Origin: Sphagnum compactum
Taxonomy: Eukaryota; Bryophyta; Sphagnopsida; Sphagnales
Length of the DNA stretch: 64,000 bases
Direction of reading: 5' to 3'
Assembly: GCA_965153455.1 (NCBI GenBank)
Contig: OZ234495.1
Location: 18,968,875 to 19,032,874, forward strand
Position numbers and translations under genes: made by a program. Shown here piece after piece: positions 1-12,782 of the stretch. Under the pieces are notes generated by a model, which saw nothing but the letters and a program-made list of their open reading frames with translations, did no database searches and was not told where the DNA came from. Numbering within the stretch: position 1 is the stretch's first letter; each line of letters begins with the position of its first letter.

Positions 1-637
1 CAAAACCCTATGATCAGTTTGTTCAATCACAACTCTTTCATCATCAGTGCACAAAGGATACATAATGTTGCAGGCCATGGTGCGGGGATCCACATTTCTG
101 TAAATTGTAGAGGAGACATAATCATCACCCAAATAAACTATGGTTTGTAGTGAATTTCTCCACTGAGACAAACCCCACATTTCTGTAAATTGTAGAGGAA
201 AAGAAATCATCACCCAAATAACTAAGGGTTTTTAGTGGATTTCTCCACTAAGATGAACCCCACCTCCTCTCACACTTCTCTCTGTGCTTGATTACTAGTA
301 CATGAGATACTGTGTCATGATTACACCCTTGGGCTGAATACATCGTAATCCATTCTTTGCCAGCTCCTCAAACCTTTGTTGTAAATTTCTCAAGTTGAAA
401 AGAAACTGACAGTCATGGAATACAGGACATACCTTCTCTTTTTGTATGGACCCTGCATTGATAGGCCTCTCTCTCTGTCTCTTTCTATGTCCCTCACCAT
501 AGCTCCTTTGTCCAACTCGCAGAATCTCACCTTTGATTTGAGCAAAGAAAAATCAATTAAGTTCTACTTTACCAAGGTGATCCATCCTACAATACTGTGA
601 AAGTTTTCTCTCTGTATCAAAATAACACCATGATACA
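1..637. other. Intergenic, downstream of FtsZ2
   Basis: This is the 3' flank of the minus-strand FtsZ2 gene. No exon-like frame was recognised. It holds an 85-bp tandem duplication (91-262, listed separately) and a short pyrimidine-rich CTCTCT stretch near 466-486. Part of it is probably FtsZ2 3' UTR, but I see no decisive polyadenylation signal. Confidence 0.5.
91..262. repeat. 85-bp tandem direct duplication
   Basis: Two head-to-tail copies, 91-175 and 176 to about 262, each begin CACATTTCTGTAAATTGTAG and end in a run of CCCC. They differ by scattered substitutions and small indels. This is a local tandem duplication in the FtsZ2 3' flank with no coding frame. Confidence 0.85.
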
Positions 638-3600
638 CTACCTAGGATAACGAGCCTGGCCACGTTTCTTGAGGAAGTTTGGGATATCCAAGCTTGAGCT
701 GCCATTAATTGACACTGGAGGTGAAACTACAGATGGCCGTCGACCTGGTGCCAGCTGACCCTCCCATGCTCGATTTGATTGCTGAACACGGTCAATGAGG
801 TGCAGATACCACAATCAGTACTCTACAGTTATGATGAAATTAGTATTTGTTGTCCACTTTAGGACAATGGACAAATGCAAAAGCAAAGAGCTGGCATCAA
901 ATACACTCTGAGAACAAAACAAACTATTCAAGTGGGCAGATAGCTTTGCCTGGAGGTTTCGTGCTTCAAACTCCTCCTGGGCCCGAAAACCTGTGGCAAT
1001 CAGTGTTATGCTCACCTGCACCAGCCATGAAACCGCCCAGTCCATCACATTCTTCAGCAAATAGTACAGCTTTCCTACTTCGTGGCCCCACTGCTTTCAA
1101 AGCACACTTGGACCAATCTACTGTGATTAAGCATTTGCAGACATCAACAACCAGCATCTTTAAAGTCAAGGCCAAGGCTCCTGGTGAATTGCAGTTCTGT
1201 GAGAAGACCCACTTGACCATGAAGTGCTTCATCCACCACAGCTCCAAATATGAGGTTTGCATTTGGGTCAACAAGATCATAGATGACTTCTGCAGCTGCA
1301 TTCACCTAGAATGAAATATCATCATAGGTATAAGACTTTCTCCATACTTATGATTTGCATGTGTCTCTATTCATTTCACCAAGATGTAAAAAGCTTCATC
1401 AGAAGGAAACAGATAAAACACCTAATTTTCAAAGTTGATTAAAATGAATTATGTAGTTTGCAGCAAAGAAGGAACAAAATGGACAAGGTATGTAGACTGT
1501 GACAAGTTAGAGAACAAAATCATGATCCATACCCAAGGGACCAGAATACAGACCTCAAATAGGGTCATATCACTACCACCAGTAATATTCCAAACAATGC
1601 CTGTGGCACGTTCTATGCCCACATCTAGTAGTGGCGACTGGATAGCACTCATAGCTGCCTCCTTGGCCCTTGATTTCCCTGTCACCATCACAACCATCTA
1701 CCAGCTTAATCAGAAATCATTTCTATGTGTGTTTCGTCAGCTTACATAATTCTACTCATTGACAGATTGCCAAGTGAGCACACTGCATGTTTTTTTTACA
1801 GAAAAACTGTGGGATAGCACCTGTTCTTCAACACTCATTCAGTAAACATCAGTAAACATAGTCATCATCCTCTTAGGTTCATTGTGCTTTAAAGTTTGTT
1901 GCTTACCAGTAGCAGTCCCAATGCCCATTAAGGAAGACCCTGCATTGGCCATGATTGCCCGAACATCAGCAAAATCTACATTCACTAGACCTGGCACCTG
2001 TGTCAAACCAACACAGTGTTCACCTGCCTCAGTAATCCCAGGTACACTGTAGCCATCAGAAGGTGCTCAAGACATCTCAATAATGTAGAAAGGAGAGAAT
2101 TCTTCAACTTGCAGTTCTTTCAATCCAGCATTTCCCAAATTACACTCACTGTGATGATGTCTGAGATACCGCGCACTCCTTGCCGAAGAATGTCATCTGC
2201 CAGATTGAATGCCTCAGTAACTGGAGTCGACTGGGCAACTGCAGTGAGCAGCTTATCATTAGGGATTGTGATCAGTGTGTCCACATTATTTCGCAGGGCA
2301 GCTATAGCTTCCTGTGCTTGCACAGACCTTCGACGTCCTTCGAATGAGAATGGTGTGGTAACTATGCCGACTGTCAAGACTCCAAGCTGCTTGGCCACCC
2401 CAGCTATGACTGGTGCAGCACCACTCCCTGTGCCTCCTCCCATACCAGCCTGCATGACCGATTCACACATGCAATCAATCAAGAAACCTTTGTAAAGGGA
2501 GCGGCATGATTCTATAACCCTAATAGCTGGAATATCCACTTCAATGGCTGAAATTTGCTGCCTTTCTAGCAATCACAAATCTTTGATTGCAAGAACATCT
2601 TGCATTTCACATACTTCCGTCCATGTGCTCCTTCCATGACGCTGCAAAATTACATACAATCTCCTCCTTAAACCCTAGTCCCTCCTGAAAATCATTGTTT
2701 CTTCCAAAACAATGTTTCTCCAACTTGTGTTCTTGCACAGATTCTCCTGGCGAGGAAGAGAGTTTTGTTTGCAGTGGTGTAGTTGCAACAACACAAGCTA
2801 TTCTTCAAGCACTTTAGGCTTAATCTTAACCTAACTTTGAGCCATCCATCAACACCCGTTTGTAAAGGGGTTTAAAGGTACTTACAGTGACAAAGACCAT
2901 GTCAGCTCCACGCACAGCTTCCTCCACCATGGCTTTGCTCTCTTCCGCAGCACTGCAACCAATCTCAGGATTACCTCCTGCACCAAGGCCTCGAGTGAGT
3001 TGCTGGCCAATCTGAAGCCGATTCTCTGGAGGAACTGGAGACATAGCCATGGCTTGTGCATCCGTGTTCACAATCCAAAACTCAACACCACGCATCTCGC
3101 TTTCCAGCATTCGGTTGACGGCATTTGAGCCTCCGCCTCCAACTCCTATCACCTTAATTTTGGCCTCGTTGAAAGAGCTAAAGTCATCTGCTGCTGATCC
3201 GCGCCACGCAGCCCGGGGAGCAACACCTCCTCCTCCTCCTCCTCTCGAAACACAAGACTGAAACTCCACTGATGGCGGTTTCCAGCCAGAAGACGCTACT
3301 CCAGAACTTGTCTTCGCTGCTCCCCGGAGGAAGAAGCTTTTGGACAACGAAACATTCCTCGACAAGTGCTGCGCAAACCTATTGGAACTAAGCTCCAGAC
3401 TATTGAGACTCAGAAGGGAGCCTAGTGTCGAAGGAGTTAGAGAGCAGCTGCTGCTGCTGCTGCTACTACTACTCACATTGCAAGAAAAGGGAGACGGAAC
3501 CGCTGAAACAGAGCGTCGCGTACAGGAAGAGGAAGGAGAAAGAGGAAACGAGGAGCTCACGGGAAGCGGTGGCACGAGTCCCTGGACATGGCGGGAAGGA

Positions 3601-3683
3601 GGAGTTACAACAGAAGCTGAAGCAATGCAAGTGGGATCTACCAGATACACCATTGCCAAAGGACTTGAGGACAACAACACCAT
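638..3683 (-). CDS. FtsZ2: Chloroplast-division tubulin homologue FtsZ2, 7 exons, 538 aa
   Basis: Nuclear-encoded plastid FtsZ2, the GTPase that builds the stromal Z-ring. Exons: 3683-2886, 2449-2150, 1997-1907, 1678-1554, 1305-1213, 1015-950, 781-638. The sum is 1617 nt with every phase matching. Residues 1-165 are a Ser-rich transit-peptide region with a nine-Ser run. The GTPase glycine loop is [13 protein letters not shown] (180-192), the tubulin signature GGGTGSG is 270-276, and the T7 loop NVDFAD (372-377) keeps both Asp residues. The C-terminus IPNFLKK (524-530) is the FtsZ2 core peptide known to bind ARC6, which separates it from FtsZ1. Five introns are GT-AG. Intron 6 (949-782) appears to use a GC donor, since CAG|GCAAAG is the only site that keeps frame into the tail. 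The start at 3683 could instead be the in-frame ATG ten codons on. A (GTT)n tract lies just upstream. Family is certain; the last intron is slightly less so. Confidence 0.96.
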
Positions 3684-5114
3684 CGCCGTTTGTTGCTGTT
3701 GTTGTGCCTACACAGTTTTGTGATACTCTAGTCGACTGCTTGCTGCATCGCAAAATTCCTCGCCGCCGTTTTCTTCCTCCCTTCCTTCCTTCCTTCCTCA
3801 CTCCCTCCCTCCCTCGGAAAGTCTCGAAAGCAACTGTCGGAGAACCAAAATCCACCAGCGACAATGAAAAGCTCAAGAGTGACGAATTGGGGGTTTCGTT
3901 CGTTCATTCATTTCACGTTCATTTTTAGGGTTTTGTTCATTCATTCTATGTTCAAATAAATCCTTGAAGCTACATGGTTTAGGGTTTGGGGTTAAGGCAA
4001 AATGCCTCAGCGTTCTTCTTACTGGTGAAATCTCGCGAGTTACTGAAATGGAGGAGAAAGGGCCAGCGACCAGCCCAACTGACATTTCAAATGAAACAGC
4101 CGTTGAGTCGCCAGGATCCTAGGGTTCTGGATTAGGACTAGCCAGGTAGTGGATGTGAGGGGGCAGCAGCTCACCGATTGCTGCTCCTCGTTGTTTTGCA
4201 TGATCTTTCGCCTTCGATGAACCTCCCATACTCTTTGGTCATCACACGATGAAGCTCGACACCTTGTAGCCATATTTTCACTCACCTACAATTTTTCATT
4301 GCTCACATTGCATCAATTGCTCTGCAATTATGTTGTTGACCCTCTCTTACGCCTCTCTCTTACACATAAAGTTTGAATTGTCACCTTTCCATACTTTCTT
4401 AAAGAATTAGAGGTGGTTGTTGAGATCTATTTGTAGTTCAGCTTGTTGCAGTTCATTTCTAGCTTAACTTGGTAGTGATCATTTTGAGTTGTGCAAAAGA
4501 TGTCCATTGCTTGATGAGGTCCATTGGTAGTTGCAATTGTCGATGTGATGTATAATCTCCAAATGGTTTCATGCAATAATCAACTTTCAATGTTGTGTAT
4601 AAATAGTCTTCACATTTTGTAAATCTCAAGCTCCTTTCTTTCTTTATTTTTCCTTTTAAGCTTCTTACAAGTTCATAGCTACAACTTTTTGACCATGTTT
4701 CAATTTTGTAGCTACTTCTTTCTTCCACTTTTGCAGGCCTATCAAAGCTACTTCTTTTTTTTGCAAGTCTATTGAAATTACTTCTTTCTTCTACTTTTCT
4801 TCAATTTTTGCAAGTTTGTCAAAGCCCTTTGTTTTTTTTGCTTTTGTTTAGTTCCTACAAGTGCGTTTAGTTCAGCTTTTGACTTAATCACACCATGGCG
4901 TTTCTATAGCTACCGAATGGGTTCAAGTATAAGTTTTTCTTTTCTACTAACATCCCTAGTGTCATCAAGGTTGGTTTATCAAATGAAGGTGGTGTTGCTG
5001 CTGTTGTTTGTAGTGCATCCGAGTGCACTACACTTGACGTTGATGTTGGTGCAGAAAATGTTGCAACAAAATGTGGTCATGTGCCTAACATTAACCCCAT
5101 CAGAAAAAAAAAAA
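3684..5114. other. FtsZ2 upstream region and spacer
   Basis: Immediately upstream of the FtsZ2 start lie a GTT/GCT triplet tract (3691-3708) and a pyrimidine block of CTTC and CTCC repeats (3776-3815). Telomere-like TTTAGGG/GGGTTT motifs occur around 3925-3990, resembling plant telo-boxes. From about 4300 the sequence is AT-rich and T-rich on the plus strand. I see no conserved coding frame. The likely FtsZ2 promoter and leader are within roughly 3684-4100. Confidence 0.5.
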
Positions 5115-7345
5115 ATAGGTGAGGGAATGGGAAATTAACCAGGTTTTTCAAGATGTTTGGGCAACAAAGCTTCCATGGGTAGAAGTTGTGCCTAAAGGAG
5201 ATTGGAAAGTGAACATGGTCAAGTGTTATGTTTGCTTGCAAATTGAAGGTAGAGACAAATTCTTAGTTCCCAAATTCAATAGCTTCCAAAAGCATCTTGA
5301 GAGGCATATAAATGCAAGGTTGCAAAACCAAATTACAGCGTGTGGCAATATTACATGTTTATTGAATCACAGCATGCAAAGAATGAACAACTCTTCTGCA
5401 ATGGGGGAAAAGACACAATGGTTGACATGGATGTTGTGGGGGATGTGGTTGGGGAGGAAAAAAAAAAAAAGTTTATACAATTTGTCGCAATTTTCTGGCT
5501 TTTGAAAGAAGGGCATCTTGTGACTAACTTTGAAGCAATGAAATTATTGTTTGAATTTTTGAAGGTGAAGCACACTTTAAAGAAACACTAGAATGATAGT
5601 GTTAACTATGAAATTACAAAATATATGCATAGCATTATTCTCATTGCAACTAAAATGGATGTTCATGCAGCCAGCTATCTTGCTATTAGTTGCGATGAAA
5701 TGACGATGATCAATAATCAATCATGGGTTAGCATTCATGCATACCATATGGAAGGCTTCAAGGACCGTATACCCATATTGTTGCATTTGGAAAGGTTGGT
5801 CGGTGGTGGCAATGTTGATAACCTGACCAATGTATTTCCAAAGTCATTGATGGTTAATGGGGGCCTAACCATGGAGGAGATCAACAACAAGTTGATCTCT
5901 TTTGGTTCTAATGGGGTTGTTGTATTTACGTGTTCACAATGATGTGACAACACAAATCACCAAAAAGGCAACCCCTTTCATGTTTGATGTCCATTGTGTT
6001 GCACATTGGACAAACATAATCATGCAAACATTTTCCATGCAACCCTTAGTGCATAAGCCTGAATGTCTCTTGCAAGCCACATAGACCTATTTTTTCTCTT
6101 CACCCAAGAGGCATTTGGAGTAGTGCGAACTTGCATAATTGCTAGAAACAAAAGGGAACAAATTGTTGCACAATGTGGAGAATAGGTGGATATCTATGTT
6201 GTCTCCTACCAAAAAGGTGTTTGTGAAATACAAATCCTTGGTGGTAAGAATGAATGATGACCTTGGGATGATTGAAGTAGCAAGATCCACTCTTGAGTTT
6301 TCATGTGATGTTAAGGTTATCATGGGCTTCATGTGCATCATGCCCATGTTGGAGGTTGTCCATGACCTAATCAAATTTGCCCAAAAAAGTGATACATTTG
6401 TGTGTGACTTTGTGGGGGTAATGAAGATGTGTTGTGCACATTTGCACACATTGTACTGTGATCCAAAGAAAAAATACATTGATGAGCAATTCAAGGGTTT
6501 TACAAATCTCGTTAATTGCAACAATGATGAGCTACTCACAACTTGGTGGATTGATGCAACCACCAACATTGAGTATGTTTTTTTTTACTTCCAAGGCTGG
6601 CAATACCAAATCCATTCCAAGTGCCCCTCATCAAGGCTTTTTGTTATGTGCATTCGTGATGTTTGGGTTGCTGCTACAAAAAGAATGAAGGGATAATGTT
6701 CAATTATAATTATTAGCCTCATTGAAGAGTTGGTTCAGAGATTTCCCAACCACCAATTCATGAATGTTACTGGGATTGTACATTATAAGTATTGGTTGAA
6801 CTTTGAAATAAAGAATATGTTCCCTGCCCATCTAGCCTTGTTGAAGGTACAACATTATTTTTAAAAGGAAGTTGGTGTTGAAGGCTTAAAGGTACCAACC
6901 CTACTCAATGAAAAAAAACTTGACATGGAAGCTTCCCTTTTCAAGGTCACTACGCATTAAAATTACAAACAAGTTTTCAAACCTCTTGTGAACTATAATC
7001 TCGTGACCAAGTTGTGGTCCAATTTGGCCTTTAGCGTTGTGCTACAACATTGAGTATTGGAATACTTCAAGTTGGTGGAGATTTCTATAGTGATGGTATT
7101 GGGAAGCATGGAAGATGAATGATGCTTTTGAACAACTTTCTCTTTCATGAAATCTAAGCTTAGAAATCGGCTCACAATTCATCTTGATTTGGTCGTCAAA
7201 ATGTTTGCCCAAAATCATTATTCCATGAGCATTTTCCCATTTGGAAATGCCATAAAGGAGCGGTAGGATAGGAAACATAGGTATGCAGTGGATGCATTAA
7301 TGATTATGGAGGTTTCAAAGTTGCAATACATTAGGTGTTTTTGCA
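5115..7345 (+). pseudogene. Decayed hAT-family transposase (ZNF862-like group), copy 1
   Basis: Consecutive frames read as one hAT-like transposase broken by frameshifts and stops. The N-terminal piece FQDVWATKLPWVEVVPKGDW with a Cys/His-bearing segment lies at 5119-5500. SCDEMTMINNQSWVSIHAY is at about 5690-5745, then LISFGSNGVVVF near 5900. FMFDVHCVAHWTNIIMQTF is at 5980-6040. ETKGNKLLHNVENRWISMLS with PTKKVFVKYKSL is at 6140-6240. Patchy C-terminal homology continues in other frames to about 7345, including the likely dimerisation segment. At least five frame breaks are visible, so it cannot make an active protein. Terminal inverted repeats and a target duplication were not identified. The same protein family recurs at 47515-47880. 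Family assignment rests on remembered plant transposase sequence. Confidence 0.8.
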
Positions 7346-10300
7346 CATTGTTTTGAGCTCAAGTTGTAGCTTGTATATAGGCACTAAGTAACAATGAAAA
7401 CAAAATTTGTATTATAACTCCATTTTTTTCCTAGCTAATGTGATGTGTTATTTGAATAATTCATCAAATGATACATCATTGTTGTGTTATTTGGCTTGTT
7501 GTCGATTTGAGTTGTTTTTATATGCACATTGCTTTATGTTTTGTTGATTATTTTCTTGAGTTAACGTGGGATTGCAAGGAAGGTTTTAACATATGTTACT
7601 TGTGCAAATCTAACTTGGGCTACTATGGGTAAGATTTGAAAGGATCGAGGTTCAATCCCTCCCCAAGCCTTCAAATTTTGAAGCAAAAGTTCTTGGTAAT
7701 TGTTTATTATTAGTACAAAGTTTTGCACATGTACAAGTTGTTTACAAATTGTTATTGTTGGCACTTAGATGTTAAAAGGATCACCAGATTTTGCATACTA
7801 ATGTTAAAATGTTCACCATTGCACATATCTATATTTTGAAAGGATTGCCAGTTGTCTTACACATATAAACACATTATAACCAATCTGCCATTCTTCAAAA
7901 AAATTGTATCACAATTGTTGGCTATGTAGAATTTTACTTAGATGCTAGATTTTGACTTTTATTTTTTTAAAGTCCTAAATGTTTATACAAAAAATCTAGA
8001 TTGGTTGCCAAGTTTGCCTCCAAGGGTCTATGTGTGTAACCAGTTAGGATACTTTGAACAAATGAAAAAAAAAAATTACAAAAAAATGTTATTTTAGGGT
8101 AAAATTTGATGAATTTGGGTTTAGGTTTAGGGTTTAGTTCATGTTTATTTTTAATTTAATTTAATTTCCATTAAAAACCCATTTCAAATTTCAATATCTA
8201 CCACAATTTAGGTCTATAATTTTCCAAATCACTTTCATTAAATCCTACTTACATAGTAATATGAAAATTTAATGCCCAAATTCCCCTATAATTTTTAGTT
8301 TTTATTCAATGAAATTCCAATGAAAATTTTGCTCAATATTCACTAACTCTCCACTTTTAGGTTGGAACAATATGAAACCAATTTGGTGCACCCCTATTCA
8401 CCGTAAGTGCCTATCCTTTCAAACCTTATCTGGATTTCGAATGACATCAAGAATATAGCAAAAGCCACCATGGTTTGGGGGACCTCAACATGCAAACAAA
8501 CATGCAACCTTGCTTCATACATAGATTATGTGTTATGTTTAGTTCCTCACTACCAACTTTCAAGTGTTTAACATCAATTAGATAAGCACGTTAAAATATT
8601 TAGTCCAAATAACAATGAATGATATTAACACAATCAATAATCTAAGGTTGCCAAAGAAATGTCCACAAGCTTTGGTGTGATGTGAAGAAATAAAAGGCTA
8701 TCATAGTTTAAAGCTTTCAAGAAGAGGGAAACTTTAAAAGGTTTAAAATTTGATGAAAAAAAAGTGGTCAAAATTTGACCCAATGCTGATAACAATTGAA
8801 TTGGAAAACTATGAAATCATCTCCTATCATTATGCAACTAACACTTGATAACTCATTGTTGTTCAAACTTGGACTATTAATATATTGATGTAAAACATGG
8901 AAAGAAAATATTTGATGTAAAAGGGCACTTTGCATCTATTATATTCCTCCTAGAAATGAGGAGGGATGTTACCCATACTTTCTAATTGTGAAAATGACTT
9001 TATGCCCATTTATTAACATAAGATCCCACCCACTCCTTGGAATAGGTGTAAAAACTTTCCCCTCCATACATCTCATGATCTATGTATGTTTAGATTTAAT
9101 TCGTGCTTTACAATGGGGTGGCCACAAGTGCTGCAGGTGGGGACATTCAAAAAATTTGAAGTTGGATTCATTTATCTCCTTGCATGAGACTTTTATTTTG
9201 ATAATAATTCGCCTTGAGGCTTTACATCACACATTTGTTTTTACATCAAATGTGTTGACAAGCTCATTTTTTGTCCTAAAATGAAAATGAACAATAAATT
9301 TTTTTGGTGTAATTTTTTTGTCATTTGATGGCTAAAAAAATGAGGTTAAGATTTATCCAAAGGATTTTTGGGGAAAAGTGGGTCAAAGTCGCCATTTTTC
9401 AAGGAAACAAAAGTTGAATTTGCCATATTTAAACCATAGGCATTTATATGTTGCCAATATGACGTGGGGTTGGAGGGAAAAAAAATTACTTTTCTCTTTA
9501 ACCTCTAGCCAAATTTGGTTCAATCTTTTTGTGAACAATCCACCTACATCACAAAATCGGGAAAAAAAACCCTAAAGTGACATGTTTCATTACCAAGGTT
9601 GTAAAAGTGGGCAATGTGAAACATGTTGCAAGCATGAAGGGATTTTGAACATGCAATTCATTTACCAATCTTACAAAAATCAAATTTCCTTTATTACCTT
9701 TTTAAAGATTAAACATGAATAATCAACCACTAAATAACGATTTTATCCAAAAAGTGTTGGATCATATAAGCAAAAAAAATTGGATAAATTTTATTAAAGA
9801 TGTTGATAACATATCATTCCAATTTCATTGCCCTCAAGCCAACTTTCACAAACTAAAATCCATGTATTTGGGGGTTCATATCAACACCATCACGATCATA
9901 TCTCTAGTCCATGGGAAACAATGGCTAAGATGTTCATCGTGGATTGTGAATTGCAATTTTGTCTCTATTGAATTTTGTTATAAAAATGGAATTTCCTTTT
10001 CATAAAAATTTAATTTTAGGCTTGGATAGGTGGATAGGTGTTGTCACCAATGTTTTGGAAATGATAGCAAACTTTGTATTTAGACTCACTTCATAAAAAA
10101 TATTCACAATAGACAAATAATTATCATTTGCAACCAATTTTTGCAACTAAAAATTGTCATTTGCAACTATTTTTTTAAATAATTACAATGACAATTTTTT
10201 TTTTCTATTCAATAATCATGGTTATATTCATGTATTACATATAAATTGAATATTGAGAATGATGATTAAAACTTGGAACATTTGATCAACATGTCATTAA

Positions 10301-10915
10301 TTAAATGACACCAAAAATGGCAACAAAGAATAATCATGGCCCACAAAATTAAACTTAGATGTTAAAACTTACCTTGACATCATATTGGGTGGTTCTCAAT
10401 CAAAAAAGGTACTTGCAAAAATTGGCCAATTTGCATAATGGGTGGATATTGGGAGGTTATCAAACAAGATATCCCAAATGCATAGTAGGCAAATATTGCA
10501 AAGAAATAGTTTTAAAATAATATTAAAGGCCTAATTATTATAGATAATTATATTAAATAAAGGCTAATTATCTATCCAAATTGAATGTTCTTTAAATTGT
10601 TTAAACAAGTGATCATAATTTTTATTAAAAAGTATTTTTAATATCTTCTACTCATCATATTCAATTCAAATTTATCCAAATATTACAATGTTTGATTTAA
10701 AACATATATATATATATATATATAGGCTAATTATTGCAACCAAATAAAGAAATATGGCTATTTTTAGTTTTTAATTTGACTTCTAACCATTAAAACTTAA
10801 AACCTTCAAAAGTCATTTCATTTTCACATTTTTTAGGTAATTAAAAAAATAAAAATATTCTGGTCTTTAGTTTAATTTTGCTTCGAAATTTTAATTATGT
10901 AAAAAAGAAAATAGG
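7346..10915. other. AT-rich gene-free spacer
   Basis: No credible gene. Open frames here lack codon bias or recognisable motifs. Contents are a tRNA-like element at 7613-7667 (separate entry), telomere-like GGGTTTAGG motifs near 8098-8140, and a (TA)n microsatellite at about 10702-10724. The rest looks like decayed transposon DNA. Confidence 0.6.
7613..7667 (+). repeat. tRNA-like (SINE-type) module
   Basis: A perfect RNA polymerase III B-box-like GGTTCAATCC sits at 7649-7658 within a GAGG...CCTC mini-stem. The segment is closed by CTTGGG (7614-7619) pairing with CCCAAG (7662-7667), like an acceptor stem. The A-box region (TATGGGTAAGA) is degenerate and there is no complete anticodon arm. It is therefore not a functional tRNA gene. 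A tRNA-derived SINE head is the likeliest reading. Confidence 0.45.
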
Positions 10916-11202
10916 CGATGGCCGCTAGGCTGTAAAAATACGGTAGAGTGTAGGCCGCAAAGCGGCAGGCGGTATGCTGCTCCCGTCATCTCTGTTCTCT
11001 TTGATTCTGTCGCAGGGGTTTAGGGTTCTTTCTTGTTGTTGTTGTTGTTGCAAGGCGCGCTGCACAACGCCTTGGAGCTCTTCTTCTCTTCGCCTCGTGT
11101 GCGCAATCTCTTGCATTGTCTGTGTGCGTCTGACAGAGCTTTCTTTGGTAGAAATTTGAAGTCTCGTTGTGATTCTTTTGGTCGATTTAACAGACCTGGA
11201 AT
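10916..11202 (+). promoter_or_regulatory. Leader/promoter of the mS45-like gene
   Basis: Base composition changes abruptly from AT-rich spacer to a GC-richer block at about 10915. A telo-box-like GTTTAGGGTT is at 11018-11027, followed by a (GTT)n tract at 11033-11050. The first coding ATG is at 11203. Telo-boxes are known near start sites of plant translation-related genes, which fits the product. The exact transcription start is not visible. Confidence 0.45.
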
Positions 11203-12782
11203 ATGCTCCTCAGACACGCACGGAGATGGAGCTTGAGTTCTTCCCACGACTCCTCCCTGCCTTCCAGTATGCTGAGATTTTTCCAAGGACAGTATTCTGG
11301 TGTTAGCAGGATGATCTCCAGCACTGTTGTATCATCGTTTGCGCAGCCGGATGGAGGGGAAGGAAAGGTGGATCCAGAGGAAGATCCGGATGGAAGACCT
11401 AAGAAAGGGAAACATGTTTTCATTTCAGATGCCGAGGTAAACAAAGACCGCTTTCACCCCTCAACTCCCTTTTTTTCCGACAAGAAATGGTGTGGGCAGC
11501 TATACATGTAGAATTATCACAAGCATGCATGTTTCCACATTCTGGGAGTGATGGAAGTTTTTAACTGAGATTATTTTGAGGTTAAAGTTTGTGCAAACTT
11601 TGCCATCTGTTTCTTTGCTTGCAGATTGCGAGACCACCATTTATCTACAACTTTTCTGGTGTGGATCCTGATCATAAAGCAGCTCGCCTTTCGGATGCAG
11701 TCAAGGAGAAGATCTGGAGGGCATACAGAGACAATCCTGAAACTGTCACTGTGGATAGGCTGGCAAAGGAGTATCGGATCCGGAAACAGCGAGTGCAGGC
11801 TATTGTGTGGCTCAAGGACATAGAAAAGGAGGAAGAAGCTCAAGCAGGAAGTCCTTTGGATGATGAGATTGAACAAGGCTTTGAGAGGGCGCATGGGTGA
11901 GTATCAGTGCTTATGTAGCATTTCGTTTTGACCAATGCATGAATGTCAGGAGGATTAAATGCAATGAACTCTTCTAAATGTAGCTTTCTTTACCTTTGAG
12001 ACTTGATTAGGGTTACAGATTGTGCATCTGTACAGTCCTGACTATGCTTTAGTATTTCTGAAAAAACACAAGACAATTGCCTTTAGATCAGATTTTGACC
12101 TCAGAGTTTGCTCAGAAGCCATAAATGCATTTTCATTTTGTGGATGGCATGTTGTCTTTTTCATGCTGGGATTACATGCTCTCTGATGTTAGATAGGAAC
12201 AAGCAAACAGTTCCTTAATTAGGCCTGCTAAAACAAGTGTTTTACTTTTGGTGTTGATCCTCGCGGTGGAGCAGAACATATGAAGCAGCTGACAATGAAC
12301 GCCATGTCAAGATACGGCGCACAGGACCTATGTTGAAAAAATCACCGGAGGAAGAAGAGGAAAGTAGTTCATATTGGGATGAGATCTCAGCAAAGGAAGA
12401 TAGCATGCTGTTGGATGAATTTGAGCGCCGAATGTCCTTCAACAAAAAGCAGGTAACATTACTGCACACTTTGCCAGTATTAAGGGGGTTTCCTATTTGT
12501 ATTTCTGGCTGTCTATTAGTCCCAATATTGATTAATTGAAGGCTGGTGTTATTCTTCCAGATTGCTGGCATGTTTCAAACAGAGGTAAGAAGCCGGCGAA
12601 GGCCACCTGGTGGGTGGACTTATGTGATAGAGGAGTTGGGGGAGGAGGGCAAGCGAGGAAAGCGGGGTGGCAGACGCTTTGTTTCTGAGCCTGATGGTAC
12701 ACATCGTGGTTTGAATGATATTGAGAAAGAGTTTCTCAAGAGGGAGAGTGGAAGACCACGACGTCGATTAACTCCAAAGTAG
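11203..12782 (+). CDS. Mitochondrial ribosomal small-subunit protein, Bot1/mS45-like, 4 exons, 301 aa
   Basis: Exons 11203-11436, 11625-11896, 12275-12452 and 12561-12782 join in phase to 906 nt. Residues 1-45 are rich in Arg and Ser without acidic residues, as in a mitochondrial presequence. The core begins ARPPFIYNFSGVDPDHKAAR. It continues with a helix-turn-helix-like stretch (VDRLAKEYRIRKQRVQAIVW), then a charged Glu-rich segment (EEEEESSSYWDE) and a basic C-terminus with GGWTYVIEELGE. This matches, from memory, the eukaryotic mitochondrial regulator family (Pfam Mito_reg; yeast/fission-yeast Bot1, ribosomal protein mS45) and its plant members, possibly the GAMETE CELL DEFECTIVE 1 type. 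The role would be in mitoribosome assembly or translation. Introns are 188, 378 and 108 nt, all GT-AG. Gene structure is firm; the family name is moderately sure. Confidence 0.8.

Noticed and set aside
3425-3928. Plus-strand frame of 167 codons over FtsZ2 exon 1
   Set aside because: Shadow of the Ser-rich FtsZ2 transit-peptide region (Cys/Tyr runs from the triplet repeat) on the opposite strand.
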